A stretch of 64,000 nt of DNA from Dehalococcoidia bacterium (GTDB lineage: Bacteria; Chloroflexota; Dehalococcoidia; UBA3495): the NCBI GenBank assembly GCA_030753265.1, contig JASMCQ010000071.1:1-64000 (forward strand), written 5' to 3'. A program made the translations under genes and the position numbers. The notes below the pieces were generated by a model. The model did no database searches, was not told where the DNA came from, and saw only the letters and a program-made list of their open reading frames with translations. Below, piece by piece: positions 39,586-47,599 of this stretch; within the stretch, counting starts at the first letter, position 1; every line of letters begins with the position of its first letter.

Positions 39586-40527
39586 TCACAGCCGCGCGCC
39601 GGCGAAGTGAGGGTGGCCCAGAAGGAACTCAGCGGCCGGCATGGCGCGGCGGCCTTCCACCTGCACGGTGCGCAATCCCAGGATGCCGTCCCCGGTGCCC
39701 ACTCCCACAGGGGCATCCCTCGACCCCAGCAGCGTCACTTGGCCTGGAGGAACCGGCGGAGCGCCCGTCCGAGGCAACGGGGTTACGTCCAGGAGCTTGA
39801 GCACCCTGCCCTCCCAGCGAGTGAACAAGCCCGGCCAGGGAGAGTAAGCCCGGCAGCGCCGGTCCAGCGCCAGTGCAGGGAGCGTCCAATCGGCCTGTCC
39901 GTCGGTGCGCTCCAGCTTGCGGGTGGCGGTGGCCCTGGAATCATCTTGGGGTTGGGCCTCGATCCGGCCCGCCGCCCAGGGCGCCAGGCACCGGAGCAAC
40001 AGATCCGCTCCCAGTTGGAATAGGGAGGCGGTCAGTGTCTCGGCGGTCTCCCGGCCGGACAGGGGATACCCTTGCTGGGAGATTATAGGCCCGGTGTCCA
40101 TCCCCTGGTCCAGCAGCATGAGAGTGACCCCGGTGGAAGCCGCGCCCTCGACGATGGCTGTTGCCACGGGTGAGGGTCCCCGGTACAGCGGCAGCATTGA
40201 CGGGTGAAGGTTGAGGCAGCCGTGCGCCGGGGTATCCAGGACCTGGGCCGGCAGCAGCTTGCCGTAGGCCGCCACCACAATCACGTCGGGTTCGAGACCG
40301 GCCAACTCTTGCTGCGCCTGCTCCGAGCGCAAATTCGGGGGCTGGAAAACCCGCAGACCCTGGGCCGCGGCGTGGCTTTTGACCGGGGGGAACTCCATCG
40401 GGCGGCCCCGGCCTTTGGGACGGTCCGGTGGGGTGTACACCCCGACCACCTGAACGTCCGGAGCGGCGGCCAGGGCTTGCAGGACGGGGACGGCGAAGGA
40501 CGGCGTTCCCATGAAAACCAGGCGCAT
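39586..40527 (-). CDS. fmt: Methionyl-tRNA formyltransferase
   Basis: 313 residues. MRLVFMGTPSFAVPVLQAL, 'VVAAYGKLLPAQVLDTPAHGCLNLHPSMLPLYRGPSP' (catalytic Asn/His and the SLLP-like motif), 'LLDQGMDTGPI' (catalytic Asp) and a C-terminal OB domain (YSPWPGLFTRWEGRVLKLLDV). It formylates initiator Met-tRNA with 10-formyl-THF. GGAGGGTCA precedes ATG 40527. The usual partner def is not adjacent. Confidence 0.96.
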   Translation of the reverse strand: MRLVFMGTPSFAVPVLQALAAAPDVQVVGVYTPPDRPKGRGRPMEFPPVKSHAAAQGLRVFQPPNLRSEQAQQELAGLEPDVIVVAAYGKLLPAQVLDTPAHGCLNLHPSMLPLYRGPSPVATAIVEGAASTGVTLMLLDQGMDTGPIISQQGYPLSGRETAETLTASLFQLGADLLLRCLAPWAAGRIEAQPQDDSRATATRKLERTDGQADWTLPALALDRRCRAYSPWPGLFTRWEGRVLKLLDVTPLPRTGAPPVPPGQVTLLGSRDAPVGVGTGDGILGLRTVQVEGRRAMPAAEFLLGHPHFAGARL

Positions 40528-40732
40528 TGACCCTCCGGGGGCGAAAGGTGATCCGCGGTTCGGTCGCGGAGCGGTCGAGGAGGACCCTCAATTGGGATGC
40601 CTCCTGGTTCCCGACGGCAGGGACCCTTCACCAAGGCTCCGATTTCGTCGAAGCCATCTCAACCATGTAGGGGAACTTGAAGAAGGCTAGGGAGCATGTG
40701 CGGTTTCCCCTGCGGTGAGCCCTGGTCTGGCT
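40528..40732. other. Spacer between fmt and the candidate small-RNA unit
   Basis: The divergent promoter of fmt should lie here, but no clear -35/-10 pair was seen on the minus strand. Confidence 0.35.
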
Positions 40733-40762
40733 TGACATTGTACCAAGGCGATTGCTAGAATG
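40733..40762 (+). promoter_or_regulatory. Strong promoter of the 40.8-kb small transcription unit
   Basis: TTGACA followed by an 18-base spacer and TAGAAT. It ends about 40 bases upstream of an ATG with an excellent Shine-Dalgarno and is separate from the rpsP promoter at 41128. Confidence 0.75.
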
Positions 40763-40768
40763 CGGATA

Positions 40769-41095
40769 CCGCTTGGCGGAATCTGGCGAAGGAGGTGAGA
40801 GTGCATGGATGTAAGTTTAGCACGCAGGGGCGATGGTAGGCATCTGTCTGGACGCGACGAGGTGATCGTTTCCTAATTACCCTTCGTTAACATACGAGAA
40901 CCCGTTTGTCGGGCCCAGGCCAATGCTTACCATCGCCCCTACGGATTTGGAAACGCAAAGGGCGAATTTACCGCGGATTGGCTGGGCCCGATCCCATTTT
41001 AATGATGGCGACGCTCAAGAGTTGACCCGGATTCGGCAAGAACCTTAGAGATATACTCAGAAAACGCCACCCCGGCTGGACCGGGGTTTTCGTTC
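40769..41095 (+). ncRNA. Candidate independent small transcript with leader-like structure
   Basis: Bounded by a consensus promoter (40733-40762) and an intrinsic terminator (41061-41099), about 330 nt long. It holds a 23-codon ORF with an optimal ribosome site (40805-40876). A stem of about 18 bp pairs AGGGGCGATGGTAGGCAT (40826-40843) with ATGCTTACCATCGCCCCT (40923-40940), with one G-U. A second pairing, GTCGGGCCCAGGCCAAT (about 40909) with ATTGGCTGGGCCCGAT (about 40977), overlaps the first in pseudoknot order. It is not tmRNA, SRP RNA or RNase P by their signature sequences. It could be an sRNA, a small-protein mRNA or a remnant of an inverted-repeat element. Confidence 0.5.
40805..40876 (+). 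CDS. 23-residue small ORF with strong ribosome site
   Basis: ATG 40805 is preceded by AAGGAGGTGA at good spacing. The 23 codons begin MDVSLARRGDG, are rich in Arg, Asp and Gly, and end at TAA 40874-40876. The codons for RGDGRH lie in the left arm of the long stem, so ribosome position on this ORF would open or close the stem, as in attenuator leader peptides. No downstream gene is within the same transcript before the terminator. Whether the peptide itself matters is unknown. Confidence 0.5.
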   Translation: MDVSLARRGDGRHLSGRDEVIVS

Positions 41096-41099
41096 GTTT
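41061..41099 (+). terminator. Intrinsic terminator of the small transcription unit
   Basis: ACCCCGG-CTGGA-CCGGGGT then TTTTCGTTCGTTT, with AAAAC before the stem, which could let it work in both directions. It separates the small unit from rpsP. Confidence 0.8.
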
Positions 41100-41127
41100 G
41101 GTGGCCGGTGGAGGCGTGTCGTAAAGA

Positions 41128-41156
41128 TTGACAACCGCGCACCCTCGGCTTAAAAT
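41128..41156 (+). promoter_or_regulatory. Promoter of rpsP-khpA-rimM
   Basis: TTGACA (41128-41133), exactly 17 bases, TAAAAT (41151-41156). The predicted start near 41163 gives a leader of about 35 nt before rpsP. Confidence 0.8.
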
Positions 41157-41198
41157 TCTCCTAGCATAGTTGCCAGCATACGACGTATCGGAGATTGC

Positions 41199-41684
41199 AT
41201 GTTACGAATTCGACTTAGAAGGGTGGGGAAGAAGGGGAATCCGTCATACAGGATCGTGGTCGCCGAGGCTACCGCGCCTCGCGACGGTGCCTACCTGGAG
41301 TGGATTGGCAACTATGACCCAATGGTTGATCCGCCGACTTCTACTATCAAAGAAGACCGGGCTGCCCAGTGGCTGAGCCGCGGGGCCCAGCCGTCGGACG
41401 CGGTGCGGCGTATCCTGGACAAGGCGGGGATTCTGGACCGGATTCCCCAACAGTTGTCCGCCGCTTCTGCTGCCAAAGCCGGGACGGATTCAGAGGCCGC
41501 CAACGGCGCAAGCGCGGCACCGGCCGCCGTGGAGAAAGTGGCCGACGAGCCGCCCGCCGATGAGGCCCCCACCGCAGTGGCCGACGAGCCGCCCGCCGAT
41601 GGTGCCCCCGCCGCAGTGGCCGACGAGCCGCCCGCCGATGAAGCCCCCGCCGAAGAAACACCTGACGAGGCTTCTACCAAATGA
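41199..41684 (+). CDS. rpsP: 30S ribosomal protein S16 with acidic C-terminal extension
   Basis: 161 residues. The first about 80 are canonical S16: MLRIRLRRVGKKGNPSYRIVVAEATAPRDG, then 'IEWIG.YDP' (here LEWIGNYDPMVDPP), 'LSRGAQPSDAVRRILDKAGIL'. Bacterial S16 normally ends near residue 80-100. Here an Ala/Glu/Pro-rich tail follows, with three tandem 13-residue units (VADEPPADEAPTA type) at 41538-41654. The tail is acidic and probably disordered on the ribosome surface. The stop overlaps the khpA start (ATGA). Confidence 0.96.
   Translation: MLRIRLRRVGKKGNPSYRIVVAEATAPRDGAYLEWIGNYDPMVDPPTSTIKEDRAAQWLSRGAQPSDAVRRILDKAGILDRIPQQLSAASAAKAGTDSEAANGASAAPAAVEKVADEPPADEAPTAVADEPPADGAPAAVADEPPADEAPAEETPDEASTK
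41538..41654 (+). repeat. Three 39-bp tandem repeats in rpsP
   Basis: Each unit encodes VADEPPAD(E/G)AP(T/A)(A/E). The DNA units are nearly identical, which points to recent slippage expansion in the C-terminal extension. Confidence 0.9.
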
Positions 41685-41908
41685 AAGAGCTGATTGAGTA
41701 TATCGCCCGCTCGCTGGCAACCAATCCTGACGCGGTTGAGGTCACCGAAACCATGGAGGATGGGCGGCTGATATTCCGGCTGGAAGTGGCCCCCGAAGAC
41801 AAGGGTAAGGTCATCGGCCGTCAAGGGCGAGTAGCCCAAGCCATGCGGGTCCTGTTGCGCGTGGCGGCGGTGAAAGACGGCGCTCACGCCGTGCTGGAGA
41901 TCGTCTAG
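41681..41908 (+). CDS. khpA: KH-domain RNA-binding protein KhpA
   Basis: 75 residues: MKELIEYIARSLATNPDAVEV, then 'FRLEVAPEDKGKVIGRQGRVAQAMRVLLRVAA', with the KH GxxG loop (GRQG). It is a small single-KH protein that binds RNA with KhpB/EloR and is usually found between rpsP and rimM, as here. ATGA overlap with rpsP implies coupled translation. Confidence 0.95.
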   Translation: MKELIEYIARSLATNPDAVEVTETMEDGRLIFRLEVAPEDKGKVIGRQGRVAQAMRVLLRVAAVKDGAHAVLEIV

Positions 41909-41949
41909 AGCCCTCACCGCGTAAAATTTTCCGGCCTGAGGCCTGACAT

Positions 41950-42477
41950 TTGGGATACAATGGGACAGAGACCGCCGGGGACGAGGCTGAGCCCGTAACT
42001 GTAGGTCGAATTTTTGGTGTCCACGGCTTGTCGGGAGGCGTCAAGGCGAAAGTCTTGAGCGATGTTCCTCACCGGTTTGATGTTGGGCAGAACCTCTACA
42101 TCGGCGACGAATCCTACTGCATTACCTCCTCAGTCCATATTCCCTCCGCTCAGGTCATCCTAAAGTTTCGTGGCGTCGACTCTCCGGATGCCGCCCGGCC
42201 GTTGGTTGGCCAGCTTCTCACCGTCCCTCTGGCCGCGGTCCCTTCCCCACCCGAGGGTGAGTATTTCCACTATCAGCTTCTGGGATTAAGGGTGCTGACG
42301 GAAGAGGGCGAAGAACTGGGCCGGATCACCGAAATTCTGGAGACCGGGAGCAACGACGTGTACGTAGTTTCCGGCGATGCGGGCCAGGTGCTGATACCGG
42401 CGCTGGCCGAGGTCATTCGGAAGGTCCAGGTGGACGAAGGGCAAATGGTGGTCCGGCTGCTCGATGGCCTCCGGTAG
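41950..42477 (+). CDS. rimM: Ribosome maturation factor RimM
   Basis: 175 residues: 'VTVGRIFGVHGLSGGVKAKVLSDVPHRF' (RimM N-terminal barrel), 'LKFRGVDSPDAARPLVGQLLTVPL', and the PRC-like C-terminal barrel 'EYFHYQLLGLRVLTEEGEELGRITEILETGSNDVYVV...VLIPALAEVIRKV'. It assists 16S 3'-domain assembly with S19. The start is TTG 41950. The usual next genes trmD and rplS are missing from this position. Confidence 0.94.
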   Translation: MGYNGTETAGDEAEPVTVGRIFGVHGLSGGVKAKVLSDVPHRFDVGQNLYIGDESYCITSSVHIPSAQVILKFRGVDSPDAARPLVGQLLTVPLAAVPSPPEGEYFHYQLLGLRVLTEEGEELGRITEILETGSNDVYVVSGDAGQVLIPALAEVIRKVQVDEGQMVVRLLDGLR

Positions 42478-42779
42478 CAATTTTGACCCAGTAATCCCCC
42501 GGTGCTAAAATCGCATTACGTGGTTCACCCAAGAGTGGATTGACAAGCTCACCACGAACGGTGGAGGAACTCTCTGTCCCCTCCTACTGAGCCTGTCGAG
42601 GGACTTTCCGTTTTAAGTGGTGCCGTTTTGAGATAGTTACCGAGGGAGGGCCGGTCCCTGGCTCAGGTTCCCGGCTCTTTAGCTTCCTGCCGCCGGGCAG
42701 AGACGCTGCACCTCGCCGCCTGGGCCGGGACCCCCTTGATGAACCGAAGCATACCCGCCAACCTGAGGAGGTGTCCGAG
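42478..42779. other. Gene-free interval with repeat-like segments
   Basis: Holds GATTGACAAGCTCACCACGA and CTGAGCCTGTCGAGGGA, short sequences that look like dispersed intergenic repeats. No gene seen. Confidence 0.4.
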
Positions 42780-43547
42780 ATGTCAGGGCACTCTAAGTGG
42801 TCAACCATCAAACACCAGAAAGGCGTGGCAGACGTCAAGCGCGGCGCGGCATTCACCAAGATTAGCCGCGACATCGCCCTGGCGGTCCGGACCGGAGGCG
42901 GAGGCGACCCGGATATGAATTTCCGGCTCCGTCTGGCCATCGAGAAGGCCAAGAGCAGCAACATGCCCAACGACAACATCACCCGGGCTATAAAGCGGGC
43001 TTCCGGTGAAGGTGGCGAAGCGGCCGAGAACCTGGAGGAGGTGGTCTACGAGGGGTACGGGCCCGGTGGCGGCGCCATCCTGGTCCAGGCCGTGACCACC
43101 AATCGCAACCGCACGGCGGCGGATATCCGGGCTGCCTTCAACCGGGGCGGCGGCAACTTGGGGGAAAGCGGCTGCGTGGCCTGGAACTTCGAGGCCGCGG
43201 GGCTGATAACCGTGGAGATGGCGGATGCCGAGCGAGGAGAAGAGGTGACTCTCCTGGCCATCGACGCCGGAGCCGACGACGTGAAACTCGAAGACGAATT
43301 GCTAGAGGTATTCACCGCTCCGGACCAGCTTTTTCAGGTCCGGCAGGCGATGGAATCCGAAGGCGTCTCCACCCAATCGGCGGAAATCTCCATGGTCCCC
43401 AAAGCCACGGTCGCCCTGGGGGACCGGGAGGCCGAGCAGACGCTGAAGCTGCTGGATACCTTGGAAGACCTGGACGACGTGCTGAAGGCCTACACCAACG
43501 CCGACTTCCCAACCGAGGTACTCGAAAAGTACCAGGAAGCGCCATAG
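42780..43547 (+). CDS. yebC: YebC/PmpR-family protein
   Basis: About 255 residues: MSGHSKWSTIKHQKGVADVKRGAAFTKISRDIALAVR, 'NMPNDNITRAIKRASGE', 'YEGYGPGGGAILVQAVTTNRNRTAADIRAAFNRGGGNLGESGCVAWNF' and 'TLKLLDTLEDLDDVLKAYTNADFP' are diagnostic. Members act as transcription factors or promote translation of polyproline stretches. ATG 42780 has GGAGG upstream; a GTG nine bases earlier is less likely. Placement before ruvC-ruvA is the common bacterial arrangement. Confidence 0.96.
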   Translation: MSGHSKWSTIKHQKGVADVKRGAAFTKISRDIALAVRTGGGGDPDMNFRLRLAIEKAKSSNMPNDNITRAIKRASGEGGEAAENLEEVVYEGYGPGGGAILVQAVTTNRNRTAADIRAAFNRGGGNLGESGCVAWNFEAAGLITVEMADAERGEEVTLLAIDAGADDVKLEDELLEVFTAPDQLFQVRQAMESEGVSTQSAEISMVPKATVALGDREAEQTLKLLDTLEDLDDVLKAYTNADFPTEVLEKYQEAP

Positions 43548-43697
43548 TGCCCGGTCTCGGACATCTGTCGATACCCCCGCCACCCTACGGGCCTCAAGGC
43601 TCTCCGGGGGCCTCGCCGCCTTCCCGGCCCCTGGGGACAAGCCGCGAGGCATTTGGAGAGTCAGGCGTCCAGACCTCGTCTATTGGGATGCAGGCCG

Positions 43698-44219
43698 ATG
43701 CGCGTACTTGGCATTGACCCCGGCACGCTCCGGATGGGATACGGTCTGGTGGAAGCGGACCCCCAACCGCTGGCCGAAGACTTTGGCGTGGTAGCCCTTC
43801 CAAAGTCCATGCCTCTGGAAAATCGCCTCTACCAGCTGTACACCCACGTTTTAAACCTGATCAGCGTCTTTCAGCCGGCTGCCATCGCGGTCGAGGACCC
43901 TTTCGTGGGAAAGGATGAAAGGCGCTTCGTGGGCCCGGCCATCGCCGTCGGGCAGGCCCAGGCCGTGGTGCTCATCGGCGCCGCCGGCCAGGGGATCCCG
44001 GTGTTTCATTACAGCCCCGCCCAGGTAAAGCTTTGTGTTACAGATTACGGCGCCGCCTCCAAAGAGCAGATGCGCCAGACCATAGCCGCCACCCTGGGGC
44101 TGGCCGAGATACCCGAGCCCGACGCTGCGGACGCGCTTTCCGTGAGCCTGTGCCATTTGATACAAGCCCAGGCTAAGGCAGCCTTGGGACGGGCGATAAC
44201 TCCGGGGTCGGAGAGATAG
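43698..44219 (+). CDS. ruvC: Holliday junction resolvase RuvC
   Basis: 173 residues. MRVLGIDPGTLRMGYGLVE (catalytic Asp), 'AIAVEDPFVGKDERR' (catalytic Glu), 'ARxxxGQAQAVVLI'-like segment and the C-terminal 'EPDAADALSVSLCHL' (acidic pair, DAADA). It resolves four-way junctions made in recombination, together with RuvAB. The Shine-Dalgarno is weak. ruvA follows three bases after its stop. Confidence 0.95.
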   Translation: MRVLGIDPGTLRMGYGLVEADPQPLAEDFGVVALPKSMPLENRLYQLYTHVLNLISVFQPAAIAVEDPFVGKDERRFVGPAIAVGQAQAVVLIGAAGQGIPVFHYSPAQVKLCVTDYGAASKEQMRQTIAATLGLAEIPEPDAADALSVSLCHLIQAQAKAALGRAITPGSER

Positions 44220-44222
44220 CGG

Positions 44223-44807
44223 GTGATCGTAAGCGTTCGGGGTGTCATTGAAGCCGTTGGTCCGGATTGGGTGCATCTTCAGATGGGCGGCGTGACGTTA
44301 CAGGTATTCGTGCCGGCAGCCGCTATCGGGGAGTTGGGTTCTGTCGGGACCGAAGCCCGCCTGCACACCCACCTTCGGATGCAAAATGAGCAACCGGTGT
44401 TGTACGGATTTCCCAATTCGGCGTCTCTGGCCCTGTTCTTGTTGTTGACCGGCGTTTCCGGGGTCGGACCGCGGCTGGCCCTGGCCCTGCTCTCGGGACT
44501 CGGCGCGCCGCGATTGCAAGAGGCCATCGCCACGGGCGACGTCACAGCCCTGGTTTCAGCTCCCGGGGTGGGCCGCCGCACCGCCGGCCGGATTGTTCTG
44601 GAGTTGAAGGGAAAGCTGGAGGCGTCTGAAGCGGGCGTTGGACTGGCAACCGGAGGTGACGACTCCGAAGTCATCGCGGCGCTGACGGCCCTTGGTTACT
44701 CCCCCAACGAGGCCCGGCGGGCGGTCGGCAACTCGGAGCGGACCCCGGATTTGACTCTGGAAGACCGGGTCCGGCTAGCCCTGCAGCAGTTCGGAGGGAG
44801 TGGGTGA
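44223..44807 (+). CDS. ruvA: Holliday junction DNA-binding subunit RuvA
   Basis: 194 residues. N-terminal OB fold (VSVRGVIEAVGPDWVHLQMGGVTLQVFVP), tandem helix-hairpin-helix motifs (LTGVSGVGPRLALALLSGLG and VSAPGVGRRTAGRIVLELKGKL), and a C-terminal RuvB-binding domain (VIAALTALGYSPNEARRAV). GTG start 44223. ruvB, normally next, is not in the window. uvrB and a toxin-antitoxin pair occupy the place. Confidence 0.95.
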   Translation: MIVSVRGVIEAVGPDWVHLQMGGVTLQVFVPAAAIGELGSVGTEARLHTHLRMQNEQPVLYGFPNSASLALFLLLTGVSGVGPRLALALLSGLGAPRLQEAIATGDVTALVSAPGVGRRTAGRIVLELKGKLEASEAGVGLATGGDDSEVIAALTALGYSPNEARRAVGNSERTPDLTLEDRVRLALQQFGGSG

Positions 44808-44927
44808 GCTACTCGTAACGAGGGACTGGTGACCACACCTTCCCTCTAAACCCCAACAGCGACCGGTGATTTGGCTTGGCCGGCATCTCACGGTCAGGAC
44901 CTGGGTGAAAGCGACTTCGGTCTCGGC

Positions 44928-44933
44928 TATAAT
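44928..44933 (+). promoter_or_regulatory. -10 element upstream of the uvrB locus
   Basis: A perfect TATAAT 68 bases before the first uvrB-like ATG (45002). The -35 is weak (GTGAAA, 17 bases upstream). It probably served the original uvrB and now drives antitoxin, toxin and uvrB together. Confidence 0.5.
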
Positions 44934-45001
44934 TTATGAATGTCGGGCGATATTTTGCCTGGTCCCCATCGCCATCCAACAAGCTGCCGCGAAGGTCAAG
45001 A

Positions 45002-45049
45002 ATGCCTGAGATTCAAATGGAATCCGATTCCAAGATGACGGGCGGCCAG
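45002..45049 (+). pseudogene. Duplicated 5' fragment of uvrB
   Basis: Sixteen codons, MPEIQMESDSKMTGGQ, closely match the first 16 residues of intact uvrB at 45556 ([16 protein letters not shown]), and both ATGs are preceded by AAGA. After this point the sequences diverge and the frame runs out at 45136. GAAGG upstream shows this copy has the better ribosome site. It looks like a direct repeat left when the toxin-antitoxin cassette entered. Confidence 0.8.
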
Positions 45050-45117
45050 TGGCGGATAATAGCTAGAGCGTCTCGTCGTCAAGCCGAATTCAACTCAGAA
45101 TCATTGAGAGGACAAAT

Positions 45118-45306
45118 ATGTCGAGCACCGGCGTAAAACATGAAGCGCGTCGACTGATAGAGAACTTGCCGGACGATGCCACATGGGACGATTTGATGTA
45201 TCGGATATACGTCCGGCAGGCGATTGAAGCCGGCCTCGAGGATAGTGCGGCTGGCCGAACGGTGGATGTAGCGGAGGTCCGGGCGAAGTTCGGTTTGCCC
45301 AAATGA
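45118..45306 (+). CDS. Antitoxin of a type II toxin-antitoxin pair
   Basis: 62 residues: 'EARRLIENLPDDATWDDLMYRIYVRQAIEAGLEDSAAGRTVDVAEVRAKF', a helical antitoxin commonly paired with RelE/ParE toxins. GAGAGGAC precedes ATG 45118. The stop overlaps the toxin start (ATGA at 45303), the usual TA organisation. It would autoregulate the locus and neutralise the toxin. Confidence 0.85.
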   Translation: MSSTGVKHEARRLIENLPDDATWDDLMYRIYVRQAIEAGLEDSAAGRTVDVAEVRAKFGLPK

Positions 45307-45563
45307 GAGTGCACTGGACGCATGGGGCCATAGAGCACCTGCTGGGAGTGCATGAGAGATTGGCCCAAGACTCGCTACTCTACGCACGACGGGTGATTGA
45401 TAGATTGATTCGGCGTTCGGAGCAAGTTGCGGATTTTCCTCTATCCGGGCGCGTGGTGCCGGAGTATGAAGCACCGGATATACGAGAGTTGATAGAAAGG
45501 CCGTACCGCATTATCTACCGGATTGGGACACAGCAGATAGACGTAATGTGTAAGAATGCCTGA
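45303..45563 (+). CDS. RelE/ParE-family toxin, C-terminally shortened
   Basis: 86 residues: '[70 protein letters not shown]' is the RelE/ParE core. It stops right after 'QQIDV' with MCKNA, so the final strand (usually V..V.HGRR) is missing. The stop lies inside the first codons of uvrB. Loss of that strand could inactivate or weaken it. The junction sequence AAGAATGCCTGA is shared with the upstream uvrB fragment, indicating truncation at insertion. Confidence 0.85.
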   Translation: MRVHWTHGAIEHLLGVHERLAQDSLLYARRVIDRLIRRSEQVADFPLSGRVVPEYEAPDIRELIERPYRIIYRIGTQQIDVMCKNA

Positions 45564-47559
45564 ATTCAAGCTAGAATCCGATTTCAAGATGACGGGCGAT
45601 CAGCCGGGGGCGGTGGCCCGGCTGGCTTCCGGAGTGCTGGAAGGCATCTCCCGGCAGACCATGCTGGGCGTCACCGGCAGCGGCAAGACCTTCACCATGG
45701 CCAACATCATCCAGGAAGTGCAGCGGCCCACCCTGGTTATGGCTCACAACAAGACCCTGGCCGCTCAGCTGGCCTCCGAGTTCAAAGAGTTCTTTCCTCA
45801 CAACGCCGTCGAGTACTTCGTCTCCTACTACGATTACTACCAGACTGAAGCCTATATTCCCCGGTCGGATACCTACATCGAGAAAGATTCCAGCCTGAAC
45901 GAAGAGCTGGACAAGCTACGGCTGTCAGCCACCACCTCGCTCCTCACCCGCCGCGACGTGCTGATTGTTGCCTCGGTATCCTGTATCTACGGCCTCGGTG
46001 ACCCGGAGTCCTATTTCAGCCTGGTGGCCCGGCTTCGGGTTGGTGACATTCGAAACCGCCGGCAGCTGGTGCGCCAGCTGGTCGACATGCAGTACGAACG
46101 AAACGACATGGATCTATCCCGGGGTAAGTTCCGAATACGCGGTGACACCGTGGAGATTATCCCCGCCTACGAAGAAGCGGCCGTGCGCATCCAGTTCTTT
46201 GGCGATGAAGTGGAGCGAATCGTGCAACTGGACCCGCTGACAGGAGAACTGCTGGCCGAGCAGGAAGAGATGTTCATCTTCCCGGCGAAGCACTTCGTGA
46301 CCTCCAAAGAGAAGATGGAGTTGGCCGTCGTCGACATCGAGGTAGAGCTGGGGGAGCGGCTCCAGGAGTTTCGGAACCAGGGCAAAGTGCTGGAGGCGGC
46401 CCGGCTGGAAAGCCGGACCCATTACGACCTGGAGATGCTCCAAGAAACGGGCTTTTGCTCCGGTGTTGAGAACTACGCCCGCCATCTATCCCGGCGCGCG
46501 CCAGGAAGCGCTCCGTGGACGCTGCTGGACTACTTCCCGGAAGATTTCCTGATGTTCGTCGACGAGTCCCACATGACTTTGCCCCAGGTCAGGGGCATGT
46601 ATCACGGTGACCGTTCTCGGAAAGAGACCTTGGTGGAGTACGGCTTCCGCCTGCCCTCAGCCCTCGATAACCGGCCCCTGAACTTCGAGGAGTACGCGTC
46701 GCACATCAACCAGGTTGTCTTCGTTTCGGCCACCCCTGGCCCCTACGAATTGGACCACAGCACCGCCGTGGTGGAGCAGGTGATCCGGCCCACGGGGCTC
46801 CTGGATCCCACGGTGGAAGTGAAGCCCACCGATGGCCAGATCGACGACCTGTTGCACGAGATAAAAGGGAGGGTCGACAAGGCCGAGCGTTGCCTGGTGA
46901 CCACGCTGACCAAGCGAATGGCCGAGGAGCTGGCGGACTTTCTCTCCGAAATGGGTATCCGCAACCACTACCTGCACTCCGACATTCAGACCCTGGAGCG
47001 CATCGAGATTCTCCGCGACCTGCGGTTGGGGGTATACGACGTCATCGTGGGCATCAACCTCCTGCGGGAGGGCTTGGACCTACCCGAGGTGAGCTTGGTG
47101 GCCATCCTGGACGCCGATAAAGAAGGGTATCTGAGGTCGGGCACCTCCCTGATCCAGACCATCGGCCGGGCAGCCCGCCATGCCAGCGGCCACGTTATCA
47201 TGTACGCCGACCGGACCACCGATTCGATGAAACGGGCCATCGACGAGACCTACCGGAGGCGCGGCATCCAGCACGAGCATAACCAGGAGCACGGAATTCA
47301 GCCCCAGAGCATCCAAAAAGAGGTCCACGACATCACCGAAGGAATCAAGGGCATCTCCGACAACCGGGCCCGCTACCGAGTGGTGCGCCAGGAGATGTCC
47401 CGCACCGACATGTACCGGGTGGTCAAGGACCTGGAAGTTCAGATGAAAGAGGCGGCCCGGAGCCTCGAGTTCGAGAAGGCCGCCCAATTCCGCGACGAGA
47501 TATTCGAGCTGCGCAGGCTGCTTGCCCTGGAAGAGAAAACCCTGGCCCCGGCGGAGTGA
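45556..47559 (+). CDS. uvrB: Excinuclease ABC subunit B
   Basis: 667 residues. [13 protein letters not shown] (Walker A), the beta-hairpin [32 protein letters not shown] (DExH), '[22 protein letters not shown]', the C-terminal helicase motifs ([38 protein letters not shown]) and a final UVR motif ([24 protein letters not shown]) for UvrC. It is the damage-verifying helicase of nucleotide excision repair. No Shine-Dalgarno is visible before ATG 45556. The toxin stop overlaps it, so translation is probably coupled to the toxin. Confidence 0.98.
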   Translation: MPEFKLESDFKMTGDQPGAVARLASGVLEGISRQTMLGVTGSGKTFTMANIIQEVQRPTLVMAHNKTLAAQLASEFKEFFPHNAVEYFVSYYDYYQTEAYIPRSDTYIEKDSSLNEELDKLRLSATTSLLTRRDVLIVASVSCIYGLGDPESYFSLVARLRVGDIRNRRQLVRQLVDMQYERNDMDLSRGKFRIRGDTVEIIPAYEEAAVRIQFFGDEVERIVQLDPLTGELLAEQEEMFIFPAKHFVTSKEKMELAVVDIEVELGERLQEFRNQGKVLEAARLESRTHYDLEMLQETGFCSGVENYARHLSRRAPGSAPWTLLDYFPEDFLMFVDESHMTLPQVRGMYHGDRSRKETLVEYGFRLPSALDNRPLNFEEYASHINQVVFVSATPGPYELDHSTAVVEQVIRPTGLLDPTVEVKPTDGQIDDLLHEIKGRVDKAERCLVTTLTKRMAEELADFLSEMGIRNHYLHSDIQTLERIEILRDLRLGVYDVIVGINLLREGLDLPEVSLVAILDADKEGYLRSGTSLIQTIGRAARHASGHVIMYADRTTDSMKRAIDETYRRRGIQHEHNQEHGIQPQSIQKEVHDITEGIKGISDNRARYRVVRQEMSRTDMYRVVKDLEVQMKEAARSLEFEKAAQFRDEIFELRRLLALEEKTLAPAE

Positions 47560-47599
47560 CGGACCCCCCAGCACTCCCCACTTCGTATGGGGGAGGGGA

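Noticed and set aside
40769..41095. tmRNA, SRP RNA or 6S RNA
   Set aside because: No tmRNA tRNA-like ends or tag ending in ALAA, no SRP GGAAGG-type tetraloop core, and the paired layout is not 6S-like.
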